Positions 55,852 to 63,943 of a DNA stretch of 64,000 nucleotides are shown here, one piece after another. The translations under genes and the position numbers were made by a program. The stretch comes from Thermoplasmata archaeon. GTDB lineage: Archaea; Thermoplasmatota; Thermoplasmata; Lutacidiplasmatales; UBA184. The notes below the pieces were generated by a model, which saw only the letters and a list, made by a program, of their open reading frames with translations, was not told where the DNA came from and made no database searches. The stretch spans positions 26,601 through 90,600 of the forward strand of contig JAKAVQ010000009.1 in assembly GCA_021817245.1 (NCBI GenBank), in the 5' to 3' direction. Within the stretch, counting starts at the first letter, position 1, and each line of letters opens with the position of its first letter.

Positions 55852-56853
55852 GTGCCCGCGAAAGCTGGGGTCCGGTCATCGGCGACCGAGGAGCCGTCCT
55901 CGGAGCCGAAACCCGAGGTCGCCCTCGAGGACCTTCCCGGGATCGGGACGACCACCGCCGACAAGCTGCGAGAGGCCGGCTACACCGACCTCATGGAGCT
56001 CGCGGTCGCCTCGCCGGGCGACGTGGCGGAGGCGGCCGAGATCGGGGTCGCGATCGCCCAGAAGATCATCGGCGAGGCCCGCCGCAAGGCCGATGTCGGA
56101 GGGTTCGAGAGCGGGACGACCCTCCTCGAGCGTCGCAAGAAGCTCGGGCGGATCACGACGAACTCGAAGGCGCTCGACGAGCTCCTCGGGGGCGGGGTCG
56201 AGACCCAGGCGATCTCGGAGTTCTCGGGCGAGTTCGGCACGGGGAAGACCCAGCTCGGCCACCAGATCGCGGTCGATGTGCAGTTGCCCGCGGCCCAGGG
56301 CGGCCTCGGGGGCGAGGTCGTCTATATCGACACGGAGAGCACGTTCCGACCCGAGCGGATCGTCGACATGGCAAAGGGCGTCGGGATCGACCCCGAGACG
56401 GCCCTCGGACACATCCACGTCGCCCGGGCGTTCAACTCGAACCACCAGATGCTGCTGGTCCAGAAGGCGCAGGAGCTCGCCCGCGAGAAGCCGATCCGCT
56501 TGCTCGTCGTCGACTCGCTCACCGCCCACTTCCGCTCGGAGTACGTGGGACGCGCCGAGCTCGCACCCCGCCAGCAGCAGCTCAACAAGCATCTCCACGA
56601 GCTGCTCCGGTTCGCCGATACCTACAACGCCTCGATCGTCGTCACGAACCAGGTCTCGGCCCGGCCCGATATCCTGTTCGGCGACCCGACGCGCCCGATC
56701 GGCGGGAACATCGTCGCCCACGCCGCGACCTACCGGGTCTACCTTCGCAAGTCGAAGCCCCCGCGTCGGATCGCCCGGCTCATCGACTCGCCGAACCTGC
56801 CCGAGGGCGAAGCGGTCTTCTCGCTCACGACCGAAGGGGTCCGCGACAGCTAG
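55852..56853 (+). CDS. radA: DNA repair and recombination protein RadA
   Basis: Archaeal RecA/Rad51 recombinase. The N-terminal HhH domain is [20 protein letters not shown] (about residues 25-45). The ATPase core has Walker [35 protein letters not shown], Walker [21 protein letters not shown], loop L1/L2 region [16 protein letters not shown] and [20 protein letters not shown]. At 333 residues it is normal. It is a full RadA, not a RadB paralogue, because the HhH and both loops are present. Its stop shares CTAG with the convergent ModE-like gene. Confidence 0.97.
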   Translation: MPAKAGVRSSATEEPSSEPKPEVALEDLPGIGTTTADKLREAGYTDLMELAVASPGDVAEAAEIGVAIAQKIIGEARRKADVGGFESGTTLLERRKKLGRITTNSKALDELLGGGVETQAISEFSGEFGTGKTQLGHQIAVDVQLPAAQGGLGGEVVYIDTESTFRPERIVDMAKGVGIDPETALGHIHVARAFNSNHQMLLVQKAQELAREKPIRLLVVDSLTAHFRSEYVGRAELAPRQQQLNKHLHELLRFADTYNASIVVTNQVSARPDILFGDPTRPIGGNIVAHAATYRVYLRKSKPPRRIARLIDSPNLPEGEAVFSLTTEGVRDS

Positions 56854-57515
56854 CGCGCGGGGGCCTCCTCGACGCGGCGCAGCGCGGTCGCTTTCACGTA
56901 GAGCGTCACGGGGACGCCGGGCCGCAAGCGGAGCTCGCGGACCGGTTCCTCGGTCATCGCGACGCGCAGGAGCGTCCCCGAGCAGCGCACGGCGAGCGTG
57001 ACGTCGAGCTCTCCCGGGCCCCGGCGCAGGCTCTCCACCCTCCCCGAGAGCACATTGCGTGCGCTCGAGGCGAACCGCTCTCGGGCGACCACGATCGCCT
57101 CGGGATCAAGAAGCACCGTCACCGGGGCATGGTCGTCGGCCGGGAAGGCGACCCGAAGGCGGAGACCTCGGGCCAGCCGGACCTCGGGCGAAGGGGCGCG
57201 GTGGTAGGTCCCCCGCAGGAGGTTCGGCAGTGCGAGGGGGGTGACCGGACGGGAGTCGAGGAGCTCGACCGAACCGAACCCTCCGCGGACGATGCGATCC
57301 CCGAGCGGCGTCAGCACGGTCTCCCCGTGACCGGCTCCTCCGCGGGCGCTCTCGACGACCGGGCCCCCGAAAGCCCGCGCGAGCCGGGCGACGCGGTAGA
57401 CGGCCCGGTCCCGCGTGATCCCGAGCCGCCGGCTGGCTCCGACGAGCGAGCGCTCCCGCGCGAGGGCGCGGAGGAGGGCGACGTCCGTGCTGGTGACCAC
57501 GCTCGACCGCTTCAT
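56850..57515 (-). CDS. ModE-like regulator with winged helix and TOBE domain
   Basis: Last gene of the wtp operon, coupled by ATGA. Residues about 8-60 are a LysR/ModE-type winged helix ([20 protein letters not shown], then [20 protein letters not shown]), followed by the wing [15 protein letters not shown]. Residues about 150-220 look like a TOBE/Mop domain ([20 protein letters not shown] to [16 protein letters not shown]), which binds molybdate or tungstate in ModE. It probably senses the oxyanion and represses its own operon. At 221 residues it is a little shorter than bacterial ModE. Confidence 0.8.
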   Translation of the reverse strand: MKRSSVVTSTDVALLRALARERSLVGASRRLGITRDRAVYRVARLARAFGGPVVESARGGAGHGETVLTPLGDRIVRGGFGSVELLDSRPVTPLALPNLLRGTYHRAPSPEVRLARGLRLRVAFPADDHAPVTVLLDPEAIVVARERFASSARNVLSGRVESLRRGPGELDVTLAVRCSGTLLRVAMTEEPVRELRLRPGVPVTLYVKATALRRVEEAPAR

Positions 57516-58558
57516 GCGTCCGGACCCGGGGAATCCGGGGCCGGCGGTGCGAGGAGGTGCAGGCTCTTCTCCTCTGCGTCGAAGCGAAGCCGTTCGCCGA
57601 CGGCCGGCCATCGGACCGGGGCCGGTCCGGCCGAGCGCAGCGCGACCGAGAGCCCGCCGACCACGACCGTGAAGGCCAGCCCCTCGGGAGTGGGGCGGAC
57701 GCTCCGGACCATGCCCTCCCACCGGGCGGCCGTCCTCGCGCCCAGATCGACCGCGGGGCGTGCGAACGCCACGCCGCCCTCCCCGGCCCGCCCGGCAAGC
57801 CAGGCGCCGAACGACCCCGCCGCCTCCCGCGCGAGGGCGGCCCGCGCGAAGACGTTCTCGAAGCCGACGAACCGGGCGGTGAACGGATCGATCGGGCTCG
57901 CGAGGAGCTCGGACGGCGTGCCGAGGAACCCCGGGCGCCCCCGGCGCAGGACGAGGAACGAGTCTGCGACCGAGAAGGCGAGCCCGGGGTCGTGGGTCAC
58001 GACCACGACCGGGATGCGGTCCACCTCTCGCAGTTCCTCGAAGATTCGGCCCAGCTCATAACGAGCCTCGACGTCCAACGCCTGCCACGGCTCGTCCCAC
58101 AGGACCAGCTCGGGCTCCGCCGCGAGCGCCCTTGCGAGCGCGACCCGCTCCCGCTCCCCGCCGCTCAGGCGGGCCGGGTAGCGTCGGGCGAGCTCGGCGA
58201 GGCCAAACCGGTCGAGGAGCTTGCGACTGCGGGCAAGCCCGTCGGTTCGCCCCCGCACGTCGAGCGGGTAGCTCACGTTCCGCTCGACCGTCCGGTGCGG
58301 GAACAGCCCGAGCCCCTGCGGCACGTAGCCGAGGCCCCGATGTTCGGGGGGCCGTTCGGTAAGGTCCTCTCCGTTCCGGAGGATCCGACCCGAGCGGACG
58401 GGGAGGAACCCGGCGAGCGTCCGCAGGAGCGTCGTCTTGCCGGCTCCGGAGTTCCCGAGGACCGCCGCCACATGTCCCGGTGTCAGGGAAAGGTCGACCG
58501 GACCGAGGTCGAACTGCTCGAGGTGCGCCGTGACCCCTTCGACCGCCCAGCGGCTCAT
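57512..58558 (-). CDS. wtpC: Tungstate/molybdate ABC transporter, ATP-binding protein
   Basis: ABC ATPase with Walker A LGNSGAGKTTLLRTL, Q-loop LGYVPQGLGLFPHRTVERNV, signature LSGGERERVALARAL, Walker B ELVLWDEPWQALD and switch histidine VVVVTHDP. Residues about 215-348 form a C-terminal TOBE-type regulatory domain (WEGMVRSVRPTPEGLAFTVV), as in ModC/WtpC. The gene is coupled by 4-bp overlaps to the permease upstream and the ModE-like gene downstream. Oxyanion specificity is inferred from the partner binding protein and regulator. Confidence 0.88.
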   Translation of the reverse strand: MSRWAVEGVTAHLEQFDLGPVDLSLTPGHVAAVLGNSGAGKTTLLRTLAGFLPVRSGRILRNGEDLTERPPEHRGLGYVPQGLGLFPHRTVERNVSYPLDVRGRTDGLARSRKLLDRFGLAELARRYPARLSGGERERVALARALAAEPELVLWDEPWQALDVEARYELGRIFEELREVDRIPVVVVTHDPGLAFSVADSFLVLRRGRPGFLGTPSELLASPIDPFTARFVGFENVFARAALAREAAGSFGAWLAGRAGEGGVAFARPAVDLGARTAARWEGMVRSVRPTPEGLAFTVVVGGLSVALRSAGPAPVRWPAVGERLRFDAEEKSLHLLAPPAPDSPGPDA

Positions 58559-59412
58559 GGGGTGAGCTCGCCTCGGCCCCACGGAAGCCAGCCGGACCGC
58601 TCCGCGACCCGGATCGCCGTGAACAGGACGAACGCGATCAAGAGGAAGAACGAGCTCACGGCGGCGGCGTAGCGGAGGTTCCCGTTCTGGAACAGGTTGT
58701 AGACGAGGACCGAGATCGTCGAGGTCGTCGGCCCGTTGTAGAGCCCGCTCGGATAGACGGTGTAGGCGAGGATCAGGATCCCGCCAATCTCGCTGACGGC
58801 GCGCGCCCACGAAAGCAACAGACCGCCGATGATCCCGCGGAGCGCGATCGGGAAGCTGACGGTGAGGAACGACGTCGCGGGGCCCGCGCCGAGCGAGCGC
58901 GAGGCCTCGAGGACCCGGGTGTCCACGGCCCGGAAGGCGAGCTCGGAAGCGAGGACCGTGTACGGGGCGCTGACGAAGACCATCACGAAGATGACGCCGT
59001 AGAGCGTGTCGTAGACCGAGAAGAACAGCGGGCTCCCGGGGGCAAGGAGCAGAAAGAGCCCGAGCCCGACCAGCAGGTGGGGCACCACGACCGGCAGCGC
59101 GACGATCGCCTCGACCACGCTGTGGCCCGGGAACGTCCGGCGGGCCAGCAGGTACCCGAGCGGGATCGCGAAGACGACGGAGGCGAGGACCGCGATCCCC
59201 GACGCGTAGAAAGTTAGCCAGAGGGCGGCGCGCACCGCCGGGTCGCCCGCCGCCGCCCCGATCTCGCTCGGGGGAGCGTAGGTAAGGAGCGCGTAGAGCG
59301 GCAGGAGGAACAGGAGCAGCAGCGAAGCGGACAGGGCGACCTGGAGCCCGGTCCAGGCCGGGCCCGTCCGCCACCGGCGGCGCGGAGAGGCGTTCGCGGA
59401 CGCCGGGCTCAC
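58555..59412 (-). CDS. wtpB: Tungstate/molybdate ABC transporter, permease
   Basis: Six membrane helices in 285 residues, with the BPD permease EAA loop at EASRSLGAGPATSFLTVSFP, the coupling helix to the ATPase. WLTFYASGIAVLASVVFAIP and LLSWARAVSEIGGILILAYT are typical of ModB/WtpB/CysT permeases; the latter pattern (ARAxxEFG-like) is characteristic of molybdate/sulfate/tungstate systems. GTG start coupled to the binding-protein stop (GTGA). Confidence 0.9.
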   Translation of the reverse strand: MSPASANASPRRRWRTGPAWTGLQVALSASLLLLFLLPLYALLTYAPPSEIGAAAGDPAVRAALWLTFYASGIAVLASVVFAIPLGYLLARRTFPGHSVVEAIVALPVVVPHLLVGLGLFLLLAPGSPLFFSVYDTLYGVIFVMVFVSAPYTVLASELAFRAVDTRVLEASRSLGAGPATSFLTVSFPIALRGIIGGLLLSWARAVSEIGGILILAYTVYPSGLYNGPTTSTISVLVYNLFQNGNLRYAAAVSSFFLLIAFVLFTAIRVAERSGWLPWGRGELTP

Positions 59413-60503
59413 GGGAGGAACCCGCCGGCCCACGACGGCAGTCCCGTCACCTCCGGCGCCAGGACGGGCGGCACGGCGCCGGGATGATCGGTCCACGCGG
59501 GGGCGATCGGCACCCACCCGTCCTGCGTGAGGATCCGCTCGCCCTGGTAGGAGACGAGGAGCTCGAGGAACGCCGCTCCGAGCGCGGGATTCGGCGCGTT
59601 CAGCGGCACCGTCGCGGCGAAGAGGATCGGCGCGGGAACGACGGTCGTGAGCGCGCCCGTGCTCGAGAGGATCTTCGTGGAGAGCGCGGCGTAGTCGTGG
59701 AGCGCGGCCGAGCTGTTCGCCGAGAGGCCGACGATCGGGTCGAGCGGGACGTAGGTGAGGTGGTTCGCGATCGCGTACGACTGGTAGGTAATGACCGCGC
59801 TGACGACCCCCGACCGCACGAGGGCCGCGGCCTGGGCCTCGAGCTCGATCACGGTGGTCGCGGGGTCCGGGGTCGCGTACTGCCCGGGCGCTCCCAGGTA
59901 GAAGTGCGCATAGACCGCCGAGGCGTTCCCGCCGTCGTACAGCAATCCCTGCAGCATCATCGAGAAGATCTCGTTGTAGCCGTTCGGGTCGGTGGAGGCG
60001 TTCCAGACCCCGAACTTCGGAACGCCGGGTGCAGCGACCGCGTTGATCAGGGTCGTCCCCCAGTTCGAGGAGTTGATCCCGTGGAAGGCGGGGAGGCTCG
60101 CGTTGTAGACGAGCGCCTCGGACGTGCCGGCAAAGACGACCTCGTAGCTCGCGAACGTCGGCTCGAGGAGGGTCGGCGCCGTGCGGAAATCCGCGAACGC
60201 GGCGACGTCGATCCGGGCCCCGAGAGAGGTGATCGACGCGGCGACACCGAGCGATCCCGTGTACTTCTGTGCCGCGCTCGGCGCCGAGATCCCCGACGTC
60301 TCGTTGGCGAGCGCGCTCGCGAGCTGCGGAAACGCGATGCTGAGGGTCCCCGCGGCCTCGAGCGACAGGGTCGAGTTCTCGGCCGTGGTCGCCGACGCGG
60401 CCGGCGAGCCCCGGTACTCGTAACCCGCGAAGAAGCCGATCCCGCCGATCCCGGCGGCGACCACGGTCACGACGACGATCCAGACCGAAGTGGCTGCGGC
60501 CAT
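59409..60503 (-). CDS. wtpA: Tungstate/molybdate ABC transporter, substrate-binding protein
   Basis: An N-terminal hydrophobic anchor (WIVVVTVVAAGIGGIGFFAG, residues about 7-26) holds the protein outside the membrane. The mature part resembles WtpA/ModA: EAAGTLSIAFPQLASALANE with the oxyanion loop, ADFRTAPTLL, a segment FGVWNASTDPNGYNEIFSMM corresponding to the SDPxxxPxGY motif, and VVSAVITYQSYAIANHLTYV. Many N-glycosylation sequons fit an exported archaeal protein. At 364 residues it is normal. The ATG (MAAATS) sits at a leaderless distance from a TATA box AAGCTTATG; an ATG seven codons upstream would lie in that promoter. Confidence 0.86.
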   Translation of the reverse strand: MAAATSVWIVVVTVVAAGIGGIGFFAGYEYRGSPAASATTAENSTLSLEAAGTLSIAFPQLASALANETSGISAPSAAQKYTGSLGVAASITSLGARIDVAAFADFRTAPTLLEPTFASYEVVFAGTSEALVYNASLPAFHGINSSNWGTTLINAVAAPGVPKFGVWNASTDPNGYNEIFSMMLQGLLYDGGNASAVYAHFYLGAPGQYATPDPATTVIELEAQAAALVRSGVVSAVITYQSYAIANHLTYVPLDPIVGLSANSSAALHDYAALSTKILSSTGALTTVVPAPILFAATVPLNAPNPALGAAFLELLVSYQGERILTQDGWVPIAPAWTDHPGAVPPVLAPEVTGLPSWAGGFLP

Positions 60504-60526
60504 CGATGTGGGCAATTGCCACATCG
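60504..60526. promoter_or_regulatory. Palindromic candidate operator of the wtpABC-modE operon
   Basis: Perfect 8-bp arms CGATGTGG and CCACATCG flank a 7-nt centre containing the palindrome CAATTG. The element occupies the stretch between the TATA-like box (AAGCTTATG on the minus strand) and the predicted wtpA start, exactly where a repressor would block transcription. The ModE-like protein encoded at the end of the operon is the obvious candidate ligand, by inference. Confidence 0.6.
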
Positions 60527-60555
60527 CATAAGCTTTCCGAGCGGGCCGTCGGGCT

Positions 60556-60948
60556 CTACAGAGGCCGCGCGCGTTCGGGGGGGAAGTACCGTCGGTAGGC
60601 CCGACCCACGATCGCGCTCGGCGGTACGGCACCGAACCGACGACTGTCCCGAGCCACGTCGACCGCGTCCCCGCGCACGTCCACGGTGCCGGCCTCGGGG
60701 TCGACCGCGGCCACCCGTTTGACGAGCCAGCGCCCCCGCATCTCGGGATCCTCGAGGACCACGACCTCCCCGACCGACGGGGCGCGACGGCGGTAGGCGC
60801 CGAGATCGACGCGCAGTCGGTCGCCCGGGAGGAGCGTCGGCGCCATGCTCCGGTCGGCGACCACGACCCGACGGCTCCTCCACCGGCGCCACCAGGGCGG
60901 TGGGGGGGACGGCGCCGGTGCGGAATCGTGCGCCCGGCCTGCCGGCAC
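60556..60948 (-). CDS. sodX: S26-family signal-peptidase-like protease, NiSOD maturation protease
   Basis: A small single-domain signal-peptidase-like protein with the catalytic serine in VVVADRSMAPTLLPGDRLRV, the catalytic lysine in RGRWLVKRVAAVDPEAGTVD, and the family's DVRGDAVDVARDSRRFG box. It has no clear membrane helix. It is divergent from sodN, as is common for the protease that removes the NiSOD propeptide. The start is uncertain: the GTG used overlaps the shared TATA region, and an in-frame GTG at 60864 would give a 103-residue protein beginning just before the active-site serine. Confidence 0.75.
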   Translation of the reverse strand: MPAGRAHDSAPAPSPPPPWWRRWRSRRVVVADRSMAPTLLPGDRLRVDLGAYRRRAPSVGEVVVLEDPEMRGRWLVKRVAAVDPEAGTVDVRGDAVDVARDSRRFGAVPPSAIVGRAYRRYFPPERARPL

Positions 60949-60957
60949 CTTTATCGG
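60948..60957. promoter_or_regulatory. TATA box of sodN, possibly shared with sodX
   Basis: CCTTTATCGG is centred 27 bp before the sodN ATG, giving a leaderless transcript. On the other strand it reads CCGATAAAGG, an acceptable TATA box pointing to sodX. One element could therefore drive both genes. Confidence 0.45.
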
Positions 60958-60978
60958 CCTCGCGGGGCTCGCCCGCGC

Positions 60979-61512
60979 ATGTCCGCCCGTGCGCTTTCCG
61001 TCAGCTGGTTCGAACGCGTCCTCGACCGAGTCCATCCCCCGCACATCGTCTACGCTCACTGCGACATTCCCTGCGGTATTTACGACCCGCACGAGGCCCA
61101 GATCTCCGCGCTTACGGTGATCCGGATGGACCAGCTGATCGGGGAGCTCGCCCACCCCGGCCCGGAGGCGAAGCCCGAAGATCGGGCCGTCTACATCTCG
61201 AAGATGTCCCGCTACACGACGGTCAAGGAGCAGCACGCGGAGCGGGTGAAGCACGAGGTGCGCGTCATCTGGGGCGACTACTTCACCCCCGATCATGCGA
61301 AGCAGTTCCCCCAGGCCCACGAGCTGGTCTGGAAGATCATGAAGCAGGGGTCGAAGTGCCGCCAGGGAACCACCCTCGCCGACGCCCAGGAGCTCCTGAA
61401 GCTGGTCCAGGAGTTCGCCGAGGTCTTCTGGCAGACCAAGGGCGCGAAGACCAAGCGCCAGCCGTCGCTGCAGAAGCCCGGCGGCGAGCTCGTCGTGCCG
61501 GTCACGGCGTAG
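60979..61512 (+). CDS. sodN: Nickel-containing superoxide dismutase
   Basis: The nickel hook HCDIPCGIYDP is present, supplying His1, Cys2 and Cys6 of the mature enzyme. It is preceded by a 26-residue propeptide (MSARALSVSWFERVLDRVHP, then PHIVYA). The four-helix-bundle part includes KMSRYTTVKEQHAERVKHEV, VIWGDYFTPDHAKQFPQAHE and WKIMKQGSKCRQGTTLADAQ, as in bacterial SodN. At 177 residues it is about 15 longer than usual, with a C-terminal KPGGELVVPVTA tail. It removes superoxide in the cytosol. The divergent S26 protease probably cleaves before the hook histidine. Confidence 0.95.
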   Translation: MSARALSVSWFERVLDRVHPPHIVYAHCDIPCGIYDPHEAQISALTVIRMDQLIGELAHPGPEAKPEDRAVYISKMSRYTTVKEQHAERVKHEVRVIWGDYFTPDHAKQFPQAHELVWKIMKQGSKCRQGTTLADAQELLKLVQEFAEVFWQTKGAKTKRQPSLQKPGGELVVPVTA

Positions 61513-61567
61513 GCGGGAGCGGAGGGGGCCCGCCGCGGAACCCGCGCGCGGGCCGCGGGAGGTACGA

Positions 61568-63097
61568 TTGACCGAGACGCTGCCGATCGACGGGCGGTCG
61601 CTGACCCTCGAGCAGTTCCTCGCCGTGGTCCGGGCGAACTGCGGCGTCTCCCTCAGCCCGGACGCCCGCGCGGCGGTCGGGGCGAGCCGACGGGCCGTCG
61701 AACGGGCCGTCGCGGCCGACCGCCCGGTCTACGGCGTGACGACCGGCTTCGGTGCCCTCTCCGACCGTACGATCCCCCGTGCGAAGGCACGGGAACTCCA
61801 GGCATCGCTCGTTCGTAGCCACGCGAGCGGCGCCGGACCCCCGCTCGCTCCCGAGCTCGTGCGGGGCCTGCTGCTGCTCCGCCTCAATTCGCTCGCCCGC
61901 GGGCTTTCGGGCGTGCGACCCGAGGTCCTCGACCTCCTCATCGAGCTGCTGAACCGGGGGCTTCTTCCGCGCATCCCCGAGCAGGGGTCGGTCGGGGCGT
62001 CGGGGGACCTCGCTCCCCTCGCGCACCTCGCGATCGCGTTGATGGGCGAAGGGGCCTTTCTGGGTCCCGGCGGCGTTGGTACCGAGCCGTCCGTCGAGGT
62101 ACTCCGCCGCGAGCGGCTCGCCCCGCTCGAGCCGGCGGAGAAGGAGGGGGTCGCGCTCCTGAACGGTACCGCCCTCATGGCGGCCTACCTCGCCCTCGGG
62201 GTCGCCGATGTCCGTGAGCTGCTCGATGCCGCGCTCATCGCCGCGGGCCTTTCCTACGATGCCCTCGAGGGCTCGCCCGACCCGCTCGACGACCGTCTCG
62301 GGGAGGTCCGCAACTCCGACGATCAGCGCGCCGTCGCACAGAGCCTCCGAGCTTTGCTCGACGGAAGTGCGCTGTCGACCCGCCGCGCCGAGTGGAGCGG
62401 CCAGGATCCGTACACGCTGCGGTGCTTGCCGCAGGTGTTGGGGGCCGTCCGTCTCGCGCTCGGGTTTGCCGAGCAGGTCGCGCTCCGGGAGCTCAACGCG
62501 GTCACCGACAACCCGCTCGTCTTCGAAGGCGACGAGTTCGTGAGCGGGGGCAACTTCCACGGCCAGCCGCTGGCGCTCGCCCTCGACACGCTCGCGATCG
62601 CCGTACAGTACGTCGCGGCCTTCTCCGAGCGCCGGATCGCCCGGCTGCTCCACCCGGCGCTGAACCGTGGCCTCCCGGCGTTCCTCGCCCCTGAGCCCGG
62701 TGTGAGCTCGGGGTTCATGGTCCCTCAGTACCTCGCCGCCGCCCTCGTCAACGAGAACCAGACGCTCGTGCACCCGGCGAGCGCGGCCAGCCTGTCGACG
62801 TCCGCCGACCAGGAGGACTTCGTCTCCATGGGTCCCTGGGCCGGAGCGAAGCTCCGCCACCTCCTCGCGAACGCGCGCCGGGTCGTCGCGGTCGAGTGGA
62901 TCGTCGGCGGTCAGGCGCTCGAGATGCGGCGGCCGCGCCTCGGTGGCCGGGGCAGCGAGGCGGCGCTACGGTCCCTGCGCGCGCGCGTGGCCCCGTGGGC
63001 CCGGGACCGCAGCCCCTCCGACGACATCGAACGCGTCGCGGTGGCGATCGGGGACGGTAGCCTCGTCCGCGAGGTCCGCGCGACCGTCGCTTTCTGA
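61568..63097 (+). CDS. hutH: Histidine ammonia-lyase
   Basis: Converts histidine to urocanate and ammonia using an MIO cofactor formed from Ala-Ser-Gly in EQGSVGASGDLAPLAHLAIA (about residues 143-145). Other motifs are DRPVYGVTTGFGALSDRTIP, SLVRSHASGAGPPLAPELVR, GVALLNGTALMAAYLALGVA, QDPYTLRCLPQVLGAVRLAL and NAVTDNPLVFEGDEFVSGGN. At 509 residues it is normal. It starts with TTG, supported by GGAGGT five bases upstream and by family N-termini. No other hut gene is in the window. Confidence 0.96.
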   Translation: MTETLPIDGRSLTLEQFLAVVRANCGVSLSPDARAAVGASRRAVERAVAADRPVYGVTTGFGALSDRTIPRAKARELQASLVRSHASGAGPPLAPELVRGLLLLRLNSLARGLSGVRPEVLDLLIELLNRGLLPRIPEQGSVGASGDLAPLAHLAIALMGEGAFLGPGGVGTEPSVEVLRRERLAPLEPAEKEGVALLNGTALMAAYLALGVADVRELLDAALIAAGLSYDALEGSPDPLDDRLGEVRNSDDQRAVAQSLRALLDGSALSTRRAEWSGQDPYTLRCLPQVLGAVRLALGFAEQVALRELNAVTDNPLVFEGDEFVSGGNFHGQPLALALDTLAIAVQYVAAFSERRIARLLHPALNRGLPAFLAPEPGVSSGFMVPQYLAAALVNENQTLVHPASAASLSTSADQEDFVSMGPWAGAKLRHLLANARRVVAVEWIVGGQALEMRRPRLGGRGSEAALRSLRARVAPWARDRSPSDDIERVAVAIGDGSLVREVRATVAF

Positions 63098-63104
63098 GCA
63101 ACGC

Positions 63105-63830
63105 TCAGGCGCGCGGAGCGCTCGAGAGGGGAGAGAGGGCCGCACCCGAGGTCGCTGCGGTCGGGAAACGAACGAGCTCCCCGCAGCTCGGGCAGGTGTA
63201 CTCGCTCAGGCTGCGGTGCCGCAGAGGGGTGCGGCACTTTGGGCAGGGGATCGGTTTCGAGCTGACGTACGCCGCGAACAGCTCCTGCGACCGGCGGTCG
63301 GCGAGGCCCCCGTCGCTACCGCGGCGCGCCGGAGCGGACACCGGAGGCGCGGGCGAAGGTCGGGGCGCCGCGGTCCCGTTGCTCGGCGAGGGGGTCGCCG
63401 GCCGTGGGCTCGCAAGCCGACCGCATTCGGGACAGACGGCGAGGTTCGTCGCGCCGGTCGCCAGCAGCGGCACGTGACAGTGCGGGCAGAGGGTCTTGAG
63501 GCCCGCGCTCGTGAGCACGGGAGCCGGAGCTCTCGGCACGCGCGAAGGGACGACGATCGTCGGCGCCGTGCGGGCGGCGGCCGGTTCCGCGCTCGGAGGG
63601 GGCTGTCCCGGTGCGGGCGGCACGGTGGCCCACCGCACCGTCCGGCGCGCCGGCTCGTAGACGAGCGGTGTCCCGGGTCGGGAGAGTTCGTGGGCGAGCA
63701 GCTTCTCGGCCTTGCGGGGCCGCCAGTCGAGCGCGGCCGCGAGCCCCGGAACGCTGGCGACGCCGAGGGATCGAACGGTGGTACGCAGTCGGTGGAGATC
63801 CTGTTCGGACGGTCCGAACAGCGGGGACAT
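63105..63830 (-). CDS. Winged-helix plus double zinc-ribbon protein of unknown function
   Basis: Residues about 5-65 look like a winged helix (DLHRLRTTVRSLGVASVPGL, DWRPRKAEKLLAHELSRPG). A Pro/Ala linker leads to two zinc ribbons: CPHCHVPLL with VCPECGRLA, and PCPKCRTPLRHRSLSEYTCP followed by SCGELV. The architecture fits an archaeal transcription-related protein, but the family is not recognised. The ATG (MSPLFGPSEQDL) is preferred because a TATA-like CTTCTTTTG lies about 27 bp upstream; the frame is open for 31 earlier codons. It is convergent with hutH, 7 bp apart. Confidence 0.68.
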   Translation of the reverse strand: MSPLFGPSEQDLHRLRTTVRSLGVASVPGLAAALDWRPRKAEKLLAHELSRPGTPLVYEPARRTVRWATVPPAPGQPPPSAEPAAARTAPTIVVPSRVPRAPAPVLTSAGLKTLCPHCHVPLLATGATNLAVCPECGRLASPRPATPSPSNGTAAPRPSPAPPVSAPARRGSDGGLADRRSQELFAAYVSSKPIPCPKCRTPLRHRSLSEYTCPSCGELVRFPTAATSGAALSPLSSAPRA

Positions 63831-63943
63831 CGGTCGCACGTCGGTGCGGCGGCAAAAGAAGCTATCGTTCGACCCGGCTGTGGGACATATTTCCGTGCTG
63901 ACCCCCGCTGAACTGCGGTTCATCGAGGGATCGTTTGCCTCCG

